Part shown: piece by piece, positions 35,926 through 44,499 of the stretch
Layout: each line of letters begins with the position of its first letter
How positions within the stretch are numbered: the first letter of the stretch is position 1
Source of the DNA: Gammaproteobacteria bacterium
Lineage (GTDB): Bacteria > Pseudomonadota > Gammaproteobacteria > Francisellales > CACEW01
Length of the DNA: 64,000 nt
Assembly: GCA_029256015.1 (NCBI GenBank)
Contig: JAQSYQ010000006.1
Span: 22,437-86,436 of the forward strand
Reading direction: 5' to 3'
Notes under the pieces: model-generated
What the model saw: only the letters and a program-made list of their open reading frames with translations
Told to the model about the DNA's origin: nothing
The model's database searches: none
Translations under genes and position numbers: made by a program

Positions 35926-37647
35926 ATGCAAGCTATGCCACAAAGAGTTGCTGTTCCGCCTAAATATCTATGTCCTATAAGTGATCGCATCATGCGTGAT
36001 CCTGTTATCGCCACAGATGGCAATACTTATGAAAGGGATTATATCGAGCAGCATTTCGAAAATAACAATACTAGCTTCAAAACTGGAAGAGTATTACAAA
36101 CCAAAAATCTTATTAGCAACGAAGCGCTTAAAGAAGAAATTAATAAATTTGTTCAGGCCAATTACCAGTTGATTACTAATAACGAAGTATATTGTCCATT
36201 CTCACAGTGGCAAGCAATAGAAGCTGCTGCAGGATCAAATGATGTGAAAAAAATAACTGATCTAGCTGTTGTCGATAAAAGGCTATTAGCTTATTCCCTA
36301 AAGGAAATGATAGAGCATGGCTATATGCTGGATAGAAGGCCGGCTCGTGAAAAAGTCAGGCCATTAACGGATCGAAATATCTTTGAATTGGTCTGTGAAT
36401 TTGAGCCTGTTAACCCTGCCTTCCTTATGAACTTAATCTACCTGTATGACAAGCTTATTCCTGCTTCGTTGAATCATGCGCGTCCTCGAGATTGGAATCC
36501 TATCGGCCTAAATTCAGTGCTGAAAGCTGCTATTAGGTCTCATAAACCAGATATAGCTAGGACTTTAATAGGGCATGGAGCTCGGCCCCAAGAAGCTTTA
36601 GATGATGCAGTGAGCCAGCTTGATCTTGCAGCTACAACATTATTGCTGGAGTGCGGGGCAGATGTTAATGCTGTTAATGAAAGAGGCGCTGCGCCTATTC
36701 ATACGGCATGTTTGTTCTTAATGGGTGCCGGTAATGTTAATAGTTTGAAAATAGCGATGATTAGGCTCTTGCTGAGTAAAGAGGCTGATATCAATAAAGG
36801 GATGCAAGTAAACCGATTTGCCAGCGCTGCCATGGGTCGGCCTGGGCAAGAAGATACTAGTATCGGCAATACGCCCCTGCATCTTGCTGCTACATTTATG
36901 CACCATGACCTAGCAGAAATCTTATTGAGTGCAGGAGCGAACCCTAACGCTAAAAATGCAATTGGGCAAACTGCTCTGCATGTTTTGATGAAAAATGGTT
37001 TGGTGGGACATAAGGCTATGATTAGCCTGCTCCTAAAAAACGGCGCCGACCCAGATCTAAGAGATAACAGTGGGCGAACCCCTTTTCAATTAGCAACTGC
37101 AGGCATGTCTTTACATGATGCAGAAGTGGAACATTTTAGAGAAATAGTTGAATTATTGGCTGAGTTTGGAGCAAATCTAAAAGCTATGGTTCCCGCTGAC
37201 GCATCAAGGCCTAGCAGATCAATGGCTGATAGCAGATTTAGTCAGATTAAAGATAACAATAAATTTGCAATAGCATGCGCCAAGATGGATGGTAATCCTG
37301 AAGCGGCTTTAATTATAAATGACTCGCAAGGGCAACAGATTAGCAAGGCCTATAAAACAGTAAGAAAGCTGGAATCGACTGTGGATGAGTTAAAAACTAT
37401 AATCGCTCAACAGGCCAGTGAAATCGAAATGCTTAAACAATTTCTAATTGAAAGCTCGCCTGCATTTAGGGCAAGAGTGCAAGCCGGAAGTGGCGCTCGT
37501 TTGGCAAGCGAAACAGGCGTGCCTGTCGCTTCAGCTTCAGCGGCTGAGATGCCTAGAGCTGCTGGCGGTTCTGCTTCTGCTGGTTTTACGGTATGGGGAA
37601 GTGGGCGTATTTTAGAAACGGATATTAGAGAAGCACCGCGGCCCTAA
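35926..37647 (+). CDS. U-box domain protein with ankyrin repeats (candidate E3 ubiquitin ligase effector)
   Basis: In this 573-residue protein, residues about 12-80 are a U-box: PPKYLCPISDRIMRDPVIAT, then DGNTYERDYIEQHF and the buried-face segment ISNEALKEEINKFV. U-boxes recruit E2 enzymes without zinc. Residues about 190-425 contain five or more ankyrin repeats (NTPLHLAATFMHHDLAEILL, QTALHVLMKN..). A helical, probably coiled-coil segment follows near 475-510. The tail is Ala/Gly/Ser-rich and ends REAPRP. No signal peptide is seen. Bacterial U-box proteins such as LubX work in the host as ubiquitin ligases, with the ankyrins binding a target. AGGA precedes the ATG by 7 bp. Confidence 0.85.
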   Translation: MQAMPQRVAVPPKYLCPISDRIMRDPVIATDGNTYERDYIEQHFENNNTSFKTGRVLQTKNLISNEALKEEINKFVQANYQLITNNEVYCPFSQWQAIEAAAGSNDVKKITDLAVVDKRLLAYSLKEMIEHGYMLDRRPAREKVRPLTDRNIFELVCEFEPVNPAFLMNLIYLYDKLIPASLNHARPRDWNPIGLNSVLKAAIRSHKPDIARTLIGHGARPQEALDDAVSQLDLAATTLLLECGADVNAVNERGAAPIHTACLFLMGAGNVNSLKIAMIRLLLSKEADINKGMQVNRFASAAMGRPGQEDTSIGNTPLHLAATFMHHDLAEILLSAGANPNAKNAIGQTALHVLMKNGLVGHKAMISLLLKNGADPDLRDNSGRTPFQLATAGMSLHDAEVEHFREIVELLAEFGANLKAMVPADASRPSRSMADSRFSQIKDNNKFAIACAKMDGNPEAALIINDSQGQQISKAYKTVRKLESTVDELKTIIAQQASEIEMLKQFLIESSPAFRARVQAGSGARLASETGVPVASASAAEMPRAAGGSASAGFTVWGSGRILETDIREAPRP

Positions 37648-37742
37648 ATTGTTTCATGTGGTTTTGTCAGATATACTCATGCGACTTCAATCTTAAAAAT
37701 TCATTGCCTCAGGGCAGAATGATAAATTAAATAGGAATGTGT

Positions 37743-39152
37743 ATGAGTTCTCCATCAATGCGTTGTATACCTCAAAGTATCCCTGCTCATATATTTAGAG
37801 CCTATGATATTCGAGGCATTACCACCAATGAGCTGACTGCCGATGTGGTACATGATATCGCTTTGGCTTTAGGTTCAGAAGTTCAAGCTCAGGGTGAGCG
37901 CTCCATTATAGTGGCTCGTGACGGCAGACTTTCAGGACCTGCTTTAATCGAAGCTTTAAAGCGGGGTTTAACTGAAAGCGGCTGCGATGTAATTGATATT
38001 GGCATAGTTCCTACCCCAGTTTTATATTTTGCGACTTGCACTTTACACGCAAGTTCAGGAGTGATGTTAACGGGCAGCCATAATCCCAGGGATTACAACG
38101 GTTTAAAAATGCTGATAAAAGGCACTAGCCTGACCAGTGAGCAAATCCAAAACCTGTACCAACGCTTGCAAGACCAAAATTTTTCTCAAGGGAATGGTAA
38201 AATAAGCTCAGTGGATGTCACTGACCCCTACATCGCTTCGGTTAAAAAATCAGTTCAGCTTAAAAAACCTTTGAAAGTGGTAGTGGATGCAGGCAATGGA
38301 GTGGCGGGGAAACTTGCTCCGGCATTATATCGAGCTTTAGGCTGTGATGTAACCGAGCTTTATTGTGAAATTGACGGCCATTTCCCTAACCACCATCCAG
38401 ACCCAAGCAATCCTGAAAACACGATTGAGTTAATCGAAATGGTTAAAAAAGTGAAAGCGGATATCGGCCTTGCTTTTGATGGGGATGGAGACCGATTAGG
38501 CGTAGTAACACCTAAAGGTAAAGTAATTTGGCCTGATAGGCAGCTGATGCTTTATGCTCAATCCGTATTAAAAACTCACCCGGGTGAAACGATTATTTAC
38601 GATGTGAAATGCTCAAAACATTTGGAAGAGGTTATTCAAAAGGCCGGCGGTAAGCCTGTAATGTACAAGACAGGCCACTCGTTGATCAAACAGAAATTAA
38701 AAGAGACCAAAGCGATTTTGGCAGGGGAAATGAGCGGCCATACCTTTTTTAACGACAAATGGTATGGATTTGACGATGGTCTTTATGTAGGTGCAAGGCT
38801 GTTAGAAATCTTGGCGGAAAGCACAGAGGATGCCGACACGATATTTGATCGCATTCCTGAAAGTATTTCTACCCCTGAACTGAATATCGCCATTCCAGAA
38901 AGCGAAAAATTTAAGTTCATGAAGGTTTTAGAGAATAATGCTGCAGGTTATTTCCCTGGGGCTAAGCTTATTACTTTGGATGGCATAAGAGTGGAGTTCC
39001 CAGATGGTTGGGGGCTGATTCGTTCCTCTAATACCACGCCGGTTCTAGTGGTGAGGTTTGAGGCTGATACGGAAGATGCCTTATGGCGGATTAAAACTTT
39101 ATTCCGTGACTTTATTCTAGAGAAAAATCCGAATTTGGATGTGGGGTTCTAA
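37743..39152 (+). CDS. algC: Phosphomannomutase/phosphoglucomutase
   Basis: The protein is about 469 residues and matches AlgC/ManB: an N-terminal IPAHIFRAYDIRGI, the phosphoserine loop GVMLTGSHNPRDYNGLK, the metal loop AFDGDGDRLGVV, the sugar loop AGEMSGHTFF, and the phosphate-binding loop RSSNTTPVLVVRFEA. It interconverts hexose 6- and 1-phosphates, providing mannose-1-P or glucose-1-P for LPS and other glycans, and supplies the Ugd pathway. ATG 37743 has AGGA at 6 bp; the ATG at 37737 overlaps that ribosome site. A family A repeat begins at the stop codon. Confidence 0.92.
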   Translation: MSSPSMRCIPQSIPAHIFRAYDIRGITTNELTADVVHDIALALGSEVQAQGERSIIVARDGRLSGPALIEALKRGLTESGCDVIDIGIVPTPVLYFATCTLHASSGVMLTGSHNPRDYNGLKMLIKGTSLTSEQIQNLYQRLQDQNFSQGNGKISSVDVTDPYIASVKKSVQLKKPLKVVVDAGNGVAGKLAPALYRALGCDVTELYCEIDGHFPNHHPDPSNPENTIELIEMVKKVKADIGLAFDGDGDRLGVVTPKGKVIWPDRQLMLYAQSVLKTHPGETIIYDVKCSKHLEEVIQKAGGKPVMYKTGHSLIKQKLKETKAILAGEMSGHTFFNDKWYGFDDGLYVGARLLEILAESTEDADTIFDRIPESISTPELNIAIPESEKFKFMKVLENNAAGYFPGAKLITLDGIRVEFPDGWGLIRSSNTTPVLVVRFEADTEDALWRIKTLFRDFILEKNPNLDVGF

Positions 39153-39268
39153 AATCCCCCTCTGTCCCCCTTTACAAAGGGGGAGGAAGGCGTGGTTTCC
39201 TTTAAAAAGGGGGACCAGGGTGGACTAATATTTCCCTCCTTTGCCAAAGGAGGGCTAGGGTGGATTTA
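39153..39268. repeat. Palindromic repeat family A between algC and a lipoprotein gene
   Basis: Three modules occur: CCCCCTTTACAAAGGGGG, a CCTTTAAAAAGGGGGACCAG module, and CCCTCCTTTGCCAAAGGAGG. They are followed by GCTAGGGTGGATTTA. The closing TTA (39266-39268) is the stop codon of the minus-strand lipoprotein gene. Both flanking genes converge on the element. Confidence 0.9.
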
Positions 39269-39862
39269 GCTGATAAAGCTAATCAAACTTTGATCCGACA
39301 TCATCTGTCCCAGAGTATTATTTAAGGCCTGTCCTACCGCTTGAATCACTTGGCTTTGGCTGGCAGCGGGGTTGTTGCTAATTGTTACGGTGTTTCTATA
39401 GGTTTTGCTCATATGATCAAAAGTCCCTGCGGCAGCTTGCAAGTTAATCACACAGCTTGCGACAATGTTGCTGCCTTGGTAGCTAAAGGTTAGGCTGCTA
39501 ATCGTAATATTTAAGGTTCTTGATCCTATGCTTAAAATATCTTCTGGCAATTTAAAGCCTAAATCAGTGAGTTTGTCGCTAACAGCACCTTGGACTGCAT
39601 AAGGAATCTGGCTTTGATTGGAAGCAGCAAGAGTCACTAAGCCATTAGGAGTTTTATAGCTTCCAAAACTCGCATAGCCGGGATAGTCAATATTCACGTT
39701 AACTGTAGGGCCTGGAGTGCTAGGATCAGCGGGGTCTTGAACAAAAAAATCGCCTAGAGTATTGCCTGATCCCGCATCGGGATAAATGGCGTTTGGATCG
39801 GTGGCGCAGGCAGCTAAACTTAAAGCCAACAAACCCAATAACAATATTTTGCACATTTTCAT
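39266..39862 (-). CDS. Lipoprotein (YajG-like)
   Basis: The protein is about 198 residues from ATG 39862; GGAAGG lies upstream, and an earlier TTG at 39877 overlaps that site. The signal peptide MKMCKILLLGLLALSLAAC ends in a lipobox with Cys19 or so, so it is a lipid-anchored envelope protein. The mature part has a repeating beta pattern with SQIPYAVQGAVSDKLTDLGF and ends with helices (SQSQVIQAVGQALNNTLGQM). It recalls YajG-type lipoproteins, though the match is loose. Its stop codon comes from a family A repeat. Confidence 0.72.
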   Translation of the reverse strand: MKMCKILLLGLLALSLAACATDPNAIYPDAGSGNTLGDFFVQDPADPSTPGPTVNVNIDYPGYASFGSYKTPNGLVTLAASNQSQIPYAVQGAVSDKLTDLGFKLPEDILSIGSRTLNITISSLTFSYQGSNIVASCVINLQAAAGTFDHMSKTYRNTVTISNNPAASQSQVIQAVGQALNNTLGQMMSDQSLISFIS

Positions 39863-39922
39863 AATAGAACCTTCCAAGCTTTAGTATTATAATAGGACTT
39901 AAATTTCGCTTTGGACAATGCC

Positions 39923-40111
39923 ATGATTAAATTTTTTCTTAAGCTATTTCAAAGAATTGATAACAAAGATAAGAACTTTGTGAGCGATGCTGATAAGTTT
40001 TTGCGAGACTATGATCGCCAGCACCCTGAGCTTTCAGCTACCCAGAAAAAGGAAATTGAAAAGCATCGGGACATTTATAATAAGAAAACCGATAACCGAA
40101 TTCGCTGGTAA
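39923..40111 (+). CDS. Small charged hypothetical protein
   Basis: This 62-residue protein starts MIKFFLKLFQRIDNKDKNFV. The rest is strongly charged and helical (KFLRDYDRQHPELSATQKKE). A start four codons upstream is possible. The ribosome site is weak (a GGA 11 bp upstream of the ATG at 39923). Composition looks protein-coding rather than random. I do not recognise the family. It is convergent with the small lipoprotein gene at 40114 and divergent from the lipoprotein at 39266. Confidence 0.6.
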   Translation: MIKFFLKLFQRIDNKDKNFVSDADKFLRDYDRQHPELSATQKKEIEKHRDIYNKKTDNRIRW

Positions 40112-40113
40112 TA

Positions 40114-40263
40114 TTAGGGCGGTTGATCGGAGATTTTAAACATAAGCATTGGCGGGAATGGAACTACCCCAATCTGTGTAGAATTAGAGCTTTTCGGGCT
40201 AAAAGTGCAAGCGCATAAGCTTAAAACCAGAAAACTCAACAGTGATATTGTGCTGATTTTCAT
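40114..40263 (-). CDS. Very small lipoprotein (49 residues)
   Basis: The frame encodes a signal peptide MKISTISLLSFLVLSLCAC with a lipobox ending at Cys19, then a short polar mature part (TFSPKSSNSTQIGVVPFP.. ending SDQPP). A strong GGAGG lies 7 bp before the ATG. At 49 residues it falls below the usual gene-calling cut-off. It lies upstream of nothing on its strand except the divergent small gene's end, and the 2OG-oxygenase stop is 25 bp upstream of its start, so it may be the last gene of the oxygenase/lipoprotein operon. No function can be given. Confidence 0.72.
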   Translation of the reverse strand: MKISTISLLSFLVLSLCACTFSPKSSNSTQIGVVPFPPMLMFKISDQPP

Positions 40264-40288
40264 AGTAGCCTCCATGCTTTATATTACC

Positions 40289-40876
40289 CTATCCCCTAAG
40301 TCTAAACCAGCCAGCGATGCTCCATCTTTCTTTCTGAGCAGGTTTTACCTCATGGGGAATAGCATCGCTTAGAAAGCAAGCCAGAGTCCCGGCTTGTGGA
40401 ATAACCTCAGCCAATATCTGGTTATTTTTATCGTATAAAACGAGTTCTCCGCCATCTTCCTTTTGCCAGCTCTCATTCAGGTAAATGACCGTAGAGACTT
40501 TGCGTACAAGCTTGCTTTGAAACTGGTCCAAATGCTTTTGATAAAAGCTTCCTTTGGCATAGCAGGCGAAATGTGCTTCATATTCAAATAGCCCTAACAA
40601 CAAAGCTTCATTTAGGCTTAATCGTAGCTTTTCCATTTCCCCTAAAAAAGCCTGTTCAGGCGCTGAATCTTGAAGCCAATAGGTTTGGTCGTTGCGGATA
40701 GAGGGGTTAAGGCTGCCATGACCTATTTTGGCGGTTTGGAAAAAACCCTGGGCTTTATACTGAACTGCGATTTCTTTTAGATTGTGAATCAACTCGGGTT
40801 TAAAAAAATCAGGCTGAACTGACCAAGATTGCTTAGCCAGAGCAGCCAATAGGCTTTCAATTTTTGAATCGGTCAT
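40289..40876 (-). CDS. 2-oxoglutarate/Fe(II)-dependent oxygenase (prolyl-hydroxylase-like)
   Basis: This 195-residue protein has a double-stranded beta-helix with the iron motif KHLDQF (HxD), TVIYLNESWQKEDGGELVLY in between, and the distal HEVKPAQKERWSIAGWFR with the second His and the 2OG-binding Arg. This is the pattern of SM-20/prolyl 4-hydroxylase-type enzymes (2OG-FeII_Oxy). It would hydroxylate a protein side chain in the cytoplasm; the substrate is unknown. The ATG overlaps the TAA of the lipoprotein gene before it (TAATG), so they are coupled. Confidence 0.85.
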   Translation of the reverse strand: MTDSKIESLLAALAKQSWSVQPDFFKPELIHNLKEIAVQYKAQGFFQTAKIGHGSLNPSIRNDQTYWLQDSAPEQAFLGEMEKLRLSLNEALLLGLFEYEAHFACYAKGSFYQKHLDQFQSKLVRKVSTVIYLNESWQKEDGGELVLYDKNNQILAEVIPQAGTLACFLSDAIPHEVKPAQKERWSIAGWFRLRG

Positions 40877-41295
40877 TAACTCAAGTTAGCCTGACAGGTA
40901 GGTTTTCCTGAGTTTAGCTGAACTACCAAATTGATTTGGCTAAATTGTTTTGAAGAGCCAGTGTATTTTGGAGTACAGGTCGCTACGACATTTTTGCCCG
41001 TTCCGTCATTTTTGATAATGCTATAGTTCAAGATATATTGAGGGTTATAGCTAAGCTTGCGGCTTGGGGTGCAGCTATACCAAGAAGTTCCTTGTCCGCC
41101 CGCTAACCAAGATTGGTTGCCTTTAAAAGCATATTGCCCGTTGCTGTCTTTGCAAATGTTTACAACATTACTGCTAACGGTAGCTGGGCCTAAAAAGTAA
41201 CCTTGGTTTTTGCCGGTGCCGTAAGGATTGCTGGCACAGCTTGCTAATAATACGCAAGAACTTAAACCTGCAAATAGAGTGATTAGCTTTTTCAT
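40876..41295 (-). CDS. Secreted lipoprotein of unknown function
   Basis: In this 139-residue protein, a lipoprotein signal peptide (MKKLITLFAGLSSCVLLASC) has its lipobox LLASC at Cys20. The mature part contains three further cysteines and a YSC..L..NPQYILNY core that suggests a small beta-rich domain. I do not recognise the family. It is the first gene of a short operon with the 2OG oxygenase (1-bp overlap) and possibly the 49-residue lipoprotein. Confidence 0.75.
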   Translation of the reverse strand: MKKLITLFAGLSSCVLLASCASNPYGTGKNQGYFLGPATVSSNVVNICKDSNGQYAFKGNQSWLAGGQGTSWYSCTPSRKLSYNPQYILNYSIIKNDGTGKNVVATCTPKYTGSSKQFSQINLVVQLNSGKPTCQANLS

Positions 41296-41463
41296 GTGAG
41301 CCTCTTATTTAGGATGACTCTTTTATTATTGAGCGAATTGAGTTGCCAAGCAAGAGTTGAATGGTATGAATACTCATTTACTATGACTTCAATTAATATA
41401 ATAATTGTGTGACATGATTATGTGGGAAGCATTAAAAATGCCAAATATTAATGAGTCTTTTAC

Positions 41464-41745
41464 ATGACTAGCGGCAAACGTGCATTTCTAAAAGGAAGTG
41501 CTGCAGTTATATTCGTGAAGACTATCGAAAGCCTTGTAGAAAAAGCTTTTGAAAAGCTCGACGTTGGGTCTTACACTAGACCTATAGCCAAGGCATTGGT
41601 TGATGCTAAAGCTTGCTCAGAAGAGCGTGGACGCATGGATAATCCTCGCGGGGAGGCAGTTGAAAGATCTACTACTCCATACAAAACTGCATTAGAGCAG
41701 TCGTCTGAGCATCAAAGTGGCGCCCCAGCTCCAAAAATGGCTTAG
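41464..41745 (+). CDS. Hypothetical accessory protein with Pro/Ala tail
   Basis: The protein is 93 residues. A short hydrophobic stretch near the N-terminus (GSAAVIFVKTIESLV) is followed by a polar, charged region and ends SGAPAPKMA. No clear ribosome site is seen before the ATG. The region upstream is AT-rich. No family is recognised. The short Pro/Ala C-terminus is like those of the ankyrin and OspF-like genes. The coding status is likely but not certain. Confidence 0.5.
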   Translation: MTSGKRAFLKGSAAVIFVKTIESLVEKAFEKLDVGSYTRPIAKALVDAKACSEERGRMDNPRGEAVERSTTPYKTALEQSSEHQSGAPAPKMA

Positions 41746-41806
41746 CTAAGTGCTTTATCTGTTGATTGTAGATTAACCCAAACATATAACAATTTTGAGG
41801 GTTTAT

Positions 41807-42862
41807 ATGCAACAATATATCAGTAAGAAAATGTGGGCTATAGCAGCCATTCTTCTATTTCTGTGCTTATGCAGAATGGCTTTACCCTATGTCATGCGAG
41901 ACTATATCAATGGCCGCTTAAACGAGACTCCAGGGTATAGCGGCCATGTTCAAGACATTTCTCTAGCTTTGCTGGCAGGCAGGGTCACGCTTTTTAATGT
42001 AGAACTTGAAAAAACGACTCCTGGCGGAGTGAAACCCATTATCTCGGTAAAAGATATTGAGCTTGCGCTAAATTGGCATTCCTTGTGGGAAGGAAAGCCT
42101 AATACTAGAATATTGCTTAGCTCGCCTTATTTGCATTTTGTGGCTGAAAAGCCCAAAGCTCCAGCCCCAGCAATTAGCCCAGTGCAAGCCTGGCGTATGG
42201 CAACCCAGCAGCTGCTTCCTTTAAAAATTGATGCCATTTATGTAAGAAATGGCAGTGTAGATTATGAAGACCGAATGGCAAGTCCCGTATTTGATATTGA
42301 AATGACGGATATTCAAGCCGATCTAACAGGCTTACAGGTCCAAGCTACCAGCCAGCAGCCTTTGCCGGCAAATTTGGCTATACAGGCTAAAGCTTTCGCT
42401 CAGGCCGATACCAATCTTAATTTGCAGTTTGACCCCAGGGCCAAAACCCCTACTTTTAAGCTAGAAGCTCAAATGGAGGATTTGCAGTTAAATCAGATGA
42501 ACAACTTCCTGCAAAGATATACAAAGCTTAAGGCACAGCAGGGGGATTTTAGTTTTTACCTGGAAGCCGCAGCCAAACAAGGAAAAGTTACAGGGTATAT
42601 CAAGCCATTTTTGCAGGGGCTACAAACCCAATTGCCCAAAAAGGACCAGGATAGTGTTTTGAAGAAAGCTTACAAAGGAGTGGTGCAAACGGCTAATAAT
42701 ATTTTGAAAAATAATGATAGCAAACAAGTCGCCACTCAAATCGATATCAATGGCAATATAAATGACCCTGACGCCAGTTTGTGGTCTGTTATCGTGAATT
42801 TACTGCAGAATGCCTTTATAGAGGCTTTTGTTCCCGGAATTGATCACAGCATTAACACTTAG
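41807..42862 (+). CDS. DUF748/AsmA-like membrane-anchored protein
   Basis: The protein is about 351 residues from ATG 41807 (GAGGG 5 bp upstream; an earlier TTG at 41795 is unlikely). It has an N-terminal transmembrane anchor (MWAIAAILLFLCLCRMAL), then a periplasmic beta-rich region with VRDYINGRLNETPGYSG-like and LFNVELEKTT segments and NWHSLWEGKP. This is the pattern of DUF748 proteins, relatives of the AsmA/TamB lipid-transport family. It may help outer-membrane lipid or envelope homeostasis. Only one DUF748 unit is present, so it is short for the family. Confidence 0.78.
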   Translation: MQQYISKKMWAIAAILLFLCLCRMALPYVMRDYINGRLNETPGYSGHVQDISLALLAGRVTLFNVELEKTTPGGVKPIISVKDIELALNWHSLWEGKPNTRILLSSPYLHFVAEKPKAPAPAISPVQAWRMATQQLLPLKIDAIYVRNGSVDYEDRMASPVFDIEMTDIQADLTGLQVQATSQQPLPANLAIQAKAFAQADTNLNLQFDPRAKTPTFKLEAQMEDLQLNQMNNFLQRYTKLKAQQGDFSFYLEAAAKQGKVTGYIKPFLQGLQTQLPKKDQDSVLKKAYKGVVQTANNILKNNDSKQVATQIDINGNINDPDASLWSVIVNLLQNAFIEAFVPGIDHSINT

Positions 42863-43237
42863 CTAAAATCCAGTAAATTGGATAGCTACCGCGTTAAAGG
42901 CGCTATTATTAAGGTTGTTATTGAGCTGAATGCTGTTATTAGGATTGACGCTTACATTTCCAACCGTATAGCCAATGCTTAAATTTGGGATGGGAGTTTT
43001 CCACATAGCCACAAGGTCAGTTGCAGGATTTTCCTGAGGCTGTGTCGGGACCTTTAAGTTTAAGGACTGAATACTAAAGCTCGAGGCCGAAGCACTATCA
43101 AACTTAAGCTGCTCCATTTGTTTTAAAGGTATAGGGTTTGGGCTAACCACCTGATTAGCAGAAGCAGCAAAGCTTTGGCCTGTTACCATTAACAGACCTA
43201 AGCTTATAACTATAAATATGTTTAATAGTTTTTTCAT
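42863..43237 (-). CDS. Exported protein of unknown function
   Basis: In this 124-residue protein, the signal peptide MKKLLNIFIVISLGLLMVTG ends near SFA-ASA, a signal peptidase I site. The mature 100 residues are Asn/Ser-rich with short beta-like stretches and no cysteine. I do not recognise it. Its stop abuts that of the convergent DUF748 gene (42862/42863). A decent ribosome site (GAGGTAGTGA) lies upstream. Confidence 0.7.
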   Translation of the reverse strand: MKKLLNIFIVISLGLLMVTGQSFAASANQVVSPNPIPLKQMEQLKFDSASASSFSIQSLNLKVPTQPQENPATDLVAMWKTPIPNLSIGYTVGNVSVNPNNSIQLNNNLNNSAFNAVAIQFTGF

Positions 43238-43304
43238 TTACTCACTACCTCAGCAGGGCTGATGATATCACCATTCCCTGCTGGAATCACTGTTTAGGAA
43301 TGGC

Positions 43305-43742
43305 TTAATCTGCCATTTCCTTTTCTTTCATGGATTGGATCTCTTCACCCATTTGATTTAGGGCTTTTTCGCCGAGTTTTTTATGTGCTTTAGGGAAAAT
43401 TTCCTTTTCTTCTTCTTTGATATGATGAACTAAGTTTTCCTCTAATACAGTAATTTTGGCTTTCCAATGTTCATCTTTAATATCAGTCTTTTCTAGCTCT
43501 GCCAGCAGTTTATCCACGAGATGATGTTCCTCATAAGCCTCTAAAATCAGCTCTTTTTCGCCTTGTTTCATTTTGGGATAGAATAGCTTTTCTTCGACTT
43601 TCTCATGGATTTGCAGTTCTTGCTTAAGCGTTTGTAACAATTCACGACGTTTAGCGCTAGATCTTGCGGTGGTTTCCTTTAAATCTTTGAGAATCTTTTG
43701 TACTTTACGATGGTCTTGGGTCAGTAGCTTAGTTGCTTCCAT
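43305..43742 (-). CDS. Hemerythrin-like HHE domain protein
   Basis: This 145-residue protein is all helical, with the HHE cation-binding pattern: LLTQDHRKVQKIL, IHEKVEEKLFYPKM, EEHHLVDKLLAEL and LVHHIKEEEKEIFP. The His and Glu residues can hold a di-iron centre. Bacterial HHE proteins bind oxygen or NO, or buffer iron; the role here is unknown. AAGGAG lies before the ATG. The high Lys/Glu content is typical of the family. Confidence 0.9.
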   Translation of the reverse strand: MEATKLLTQDHRKVQKILKDLKETTARSSAKRRELLQTLKQELQIHEKVEEKLFYPKMKQGEKELILEAYEEHHLVDKLLAELEKTDIKDEHWKAKITVLEENLVHHIKEEEKEIFPKAHKKLGEKALNQMGEEIQSMKEKEMAD

Positions 43743-43863
43743 GGTGTTCTCCTTGTGGTTTTTACACGGGATTAACGAGTTAAAAAAACTAAGAGAGCTT
43801 ATCTGAAATTAACAAAATAAAATTGCAGAGGCAACGCTGTCATTGAATAGAAAGAATACTGAT

Positions 43864-44316
43864 TTAGGACTGAGCAATGGCAGGTAATTTATGACAGGAT
43901 TCAGTACCAACTACCGTTCCGCCCATTTGAGCCCATACTCCAAAAAACGAACGCCCATCCGGAGCGAAAGTAACATGTTCTACGCCTTGTTCCATGGGGG
44001 CTCTTCTGTTTTGATAGGCTATCGCGAGGACATTATCATTGAGAATGCCTATTTCACGGTCGCTAAATACATCAACTTTGCTGGTATCAGGACTTCGAGC
44101 AACTAGAGTCTGATCATAGATCGAATAAATCCTTTCACTTACTTTGCTAATGGTCAAAAGTGAGCTGTAGTTTTGTTGACTGTAGGGATCAAATCCCGTG
44201 CATTGATATTCACCGCTAATATTAAGCATGCCAGATGGTAAATCGGACGGAGTTGCCGCCAGAGCTATAGCTGGAGCTAGAACGATATTTAAGATTAAGG
44301 CTTTGGCTTTCATCAT
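43864..44316 (-). CDS. Exported protein of unknown function
   Basis: The protein is 150 residues (or 149 from the second ATG at 44313, which has AGGTG at a better distance). The signal peptide (KAKALILNIVLAPAIALAA) ends near ALA-ATPS. The mature part starts SGEYQCTGFDPYSQQNY and has a second Cys near the C-terminus (VVGTESCHK), so one disulfide is likely. It looks like a small beta-barrel lipocalin-type fold, but that is a guess. No family is recognised. Confidence 0.7.
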   Translation of the reverse strand: MMKAKALILNIVLAPAIALAATPSDLPSGMLNISGEYQCTGFDPYSQQNYSSLLTISKVSERIYSIYDQTLVARSPDTSKVDVFSDREIGILNDNVLAIAYQNRRAPMEQGVEHVTFAPDGRSFFGVWAQMGGTVVGTESCHKLPAIAQS

Positions 44317-44499
44317 TCACCTGTTGCTTATATGTAAAGTGTAGGTGAATTGGCTGTGCATTGCTATGCAAAGAGTCTATATGTACTATTTTGATGGCAA
44401 ATTTCAGACTATTGAGAGTTTACAGTAAGCCATTGGTAAAGTTTTATGGTTATGATAAATTCAGTAACTCATGAATGATTTACAATCAAAGAGGCTAAT

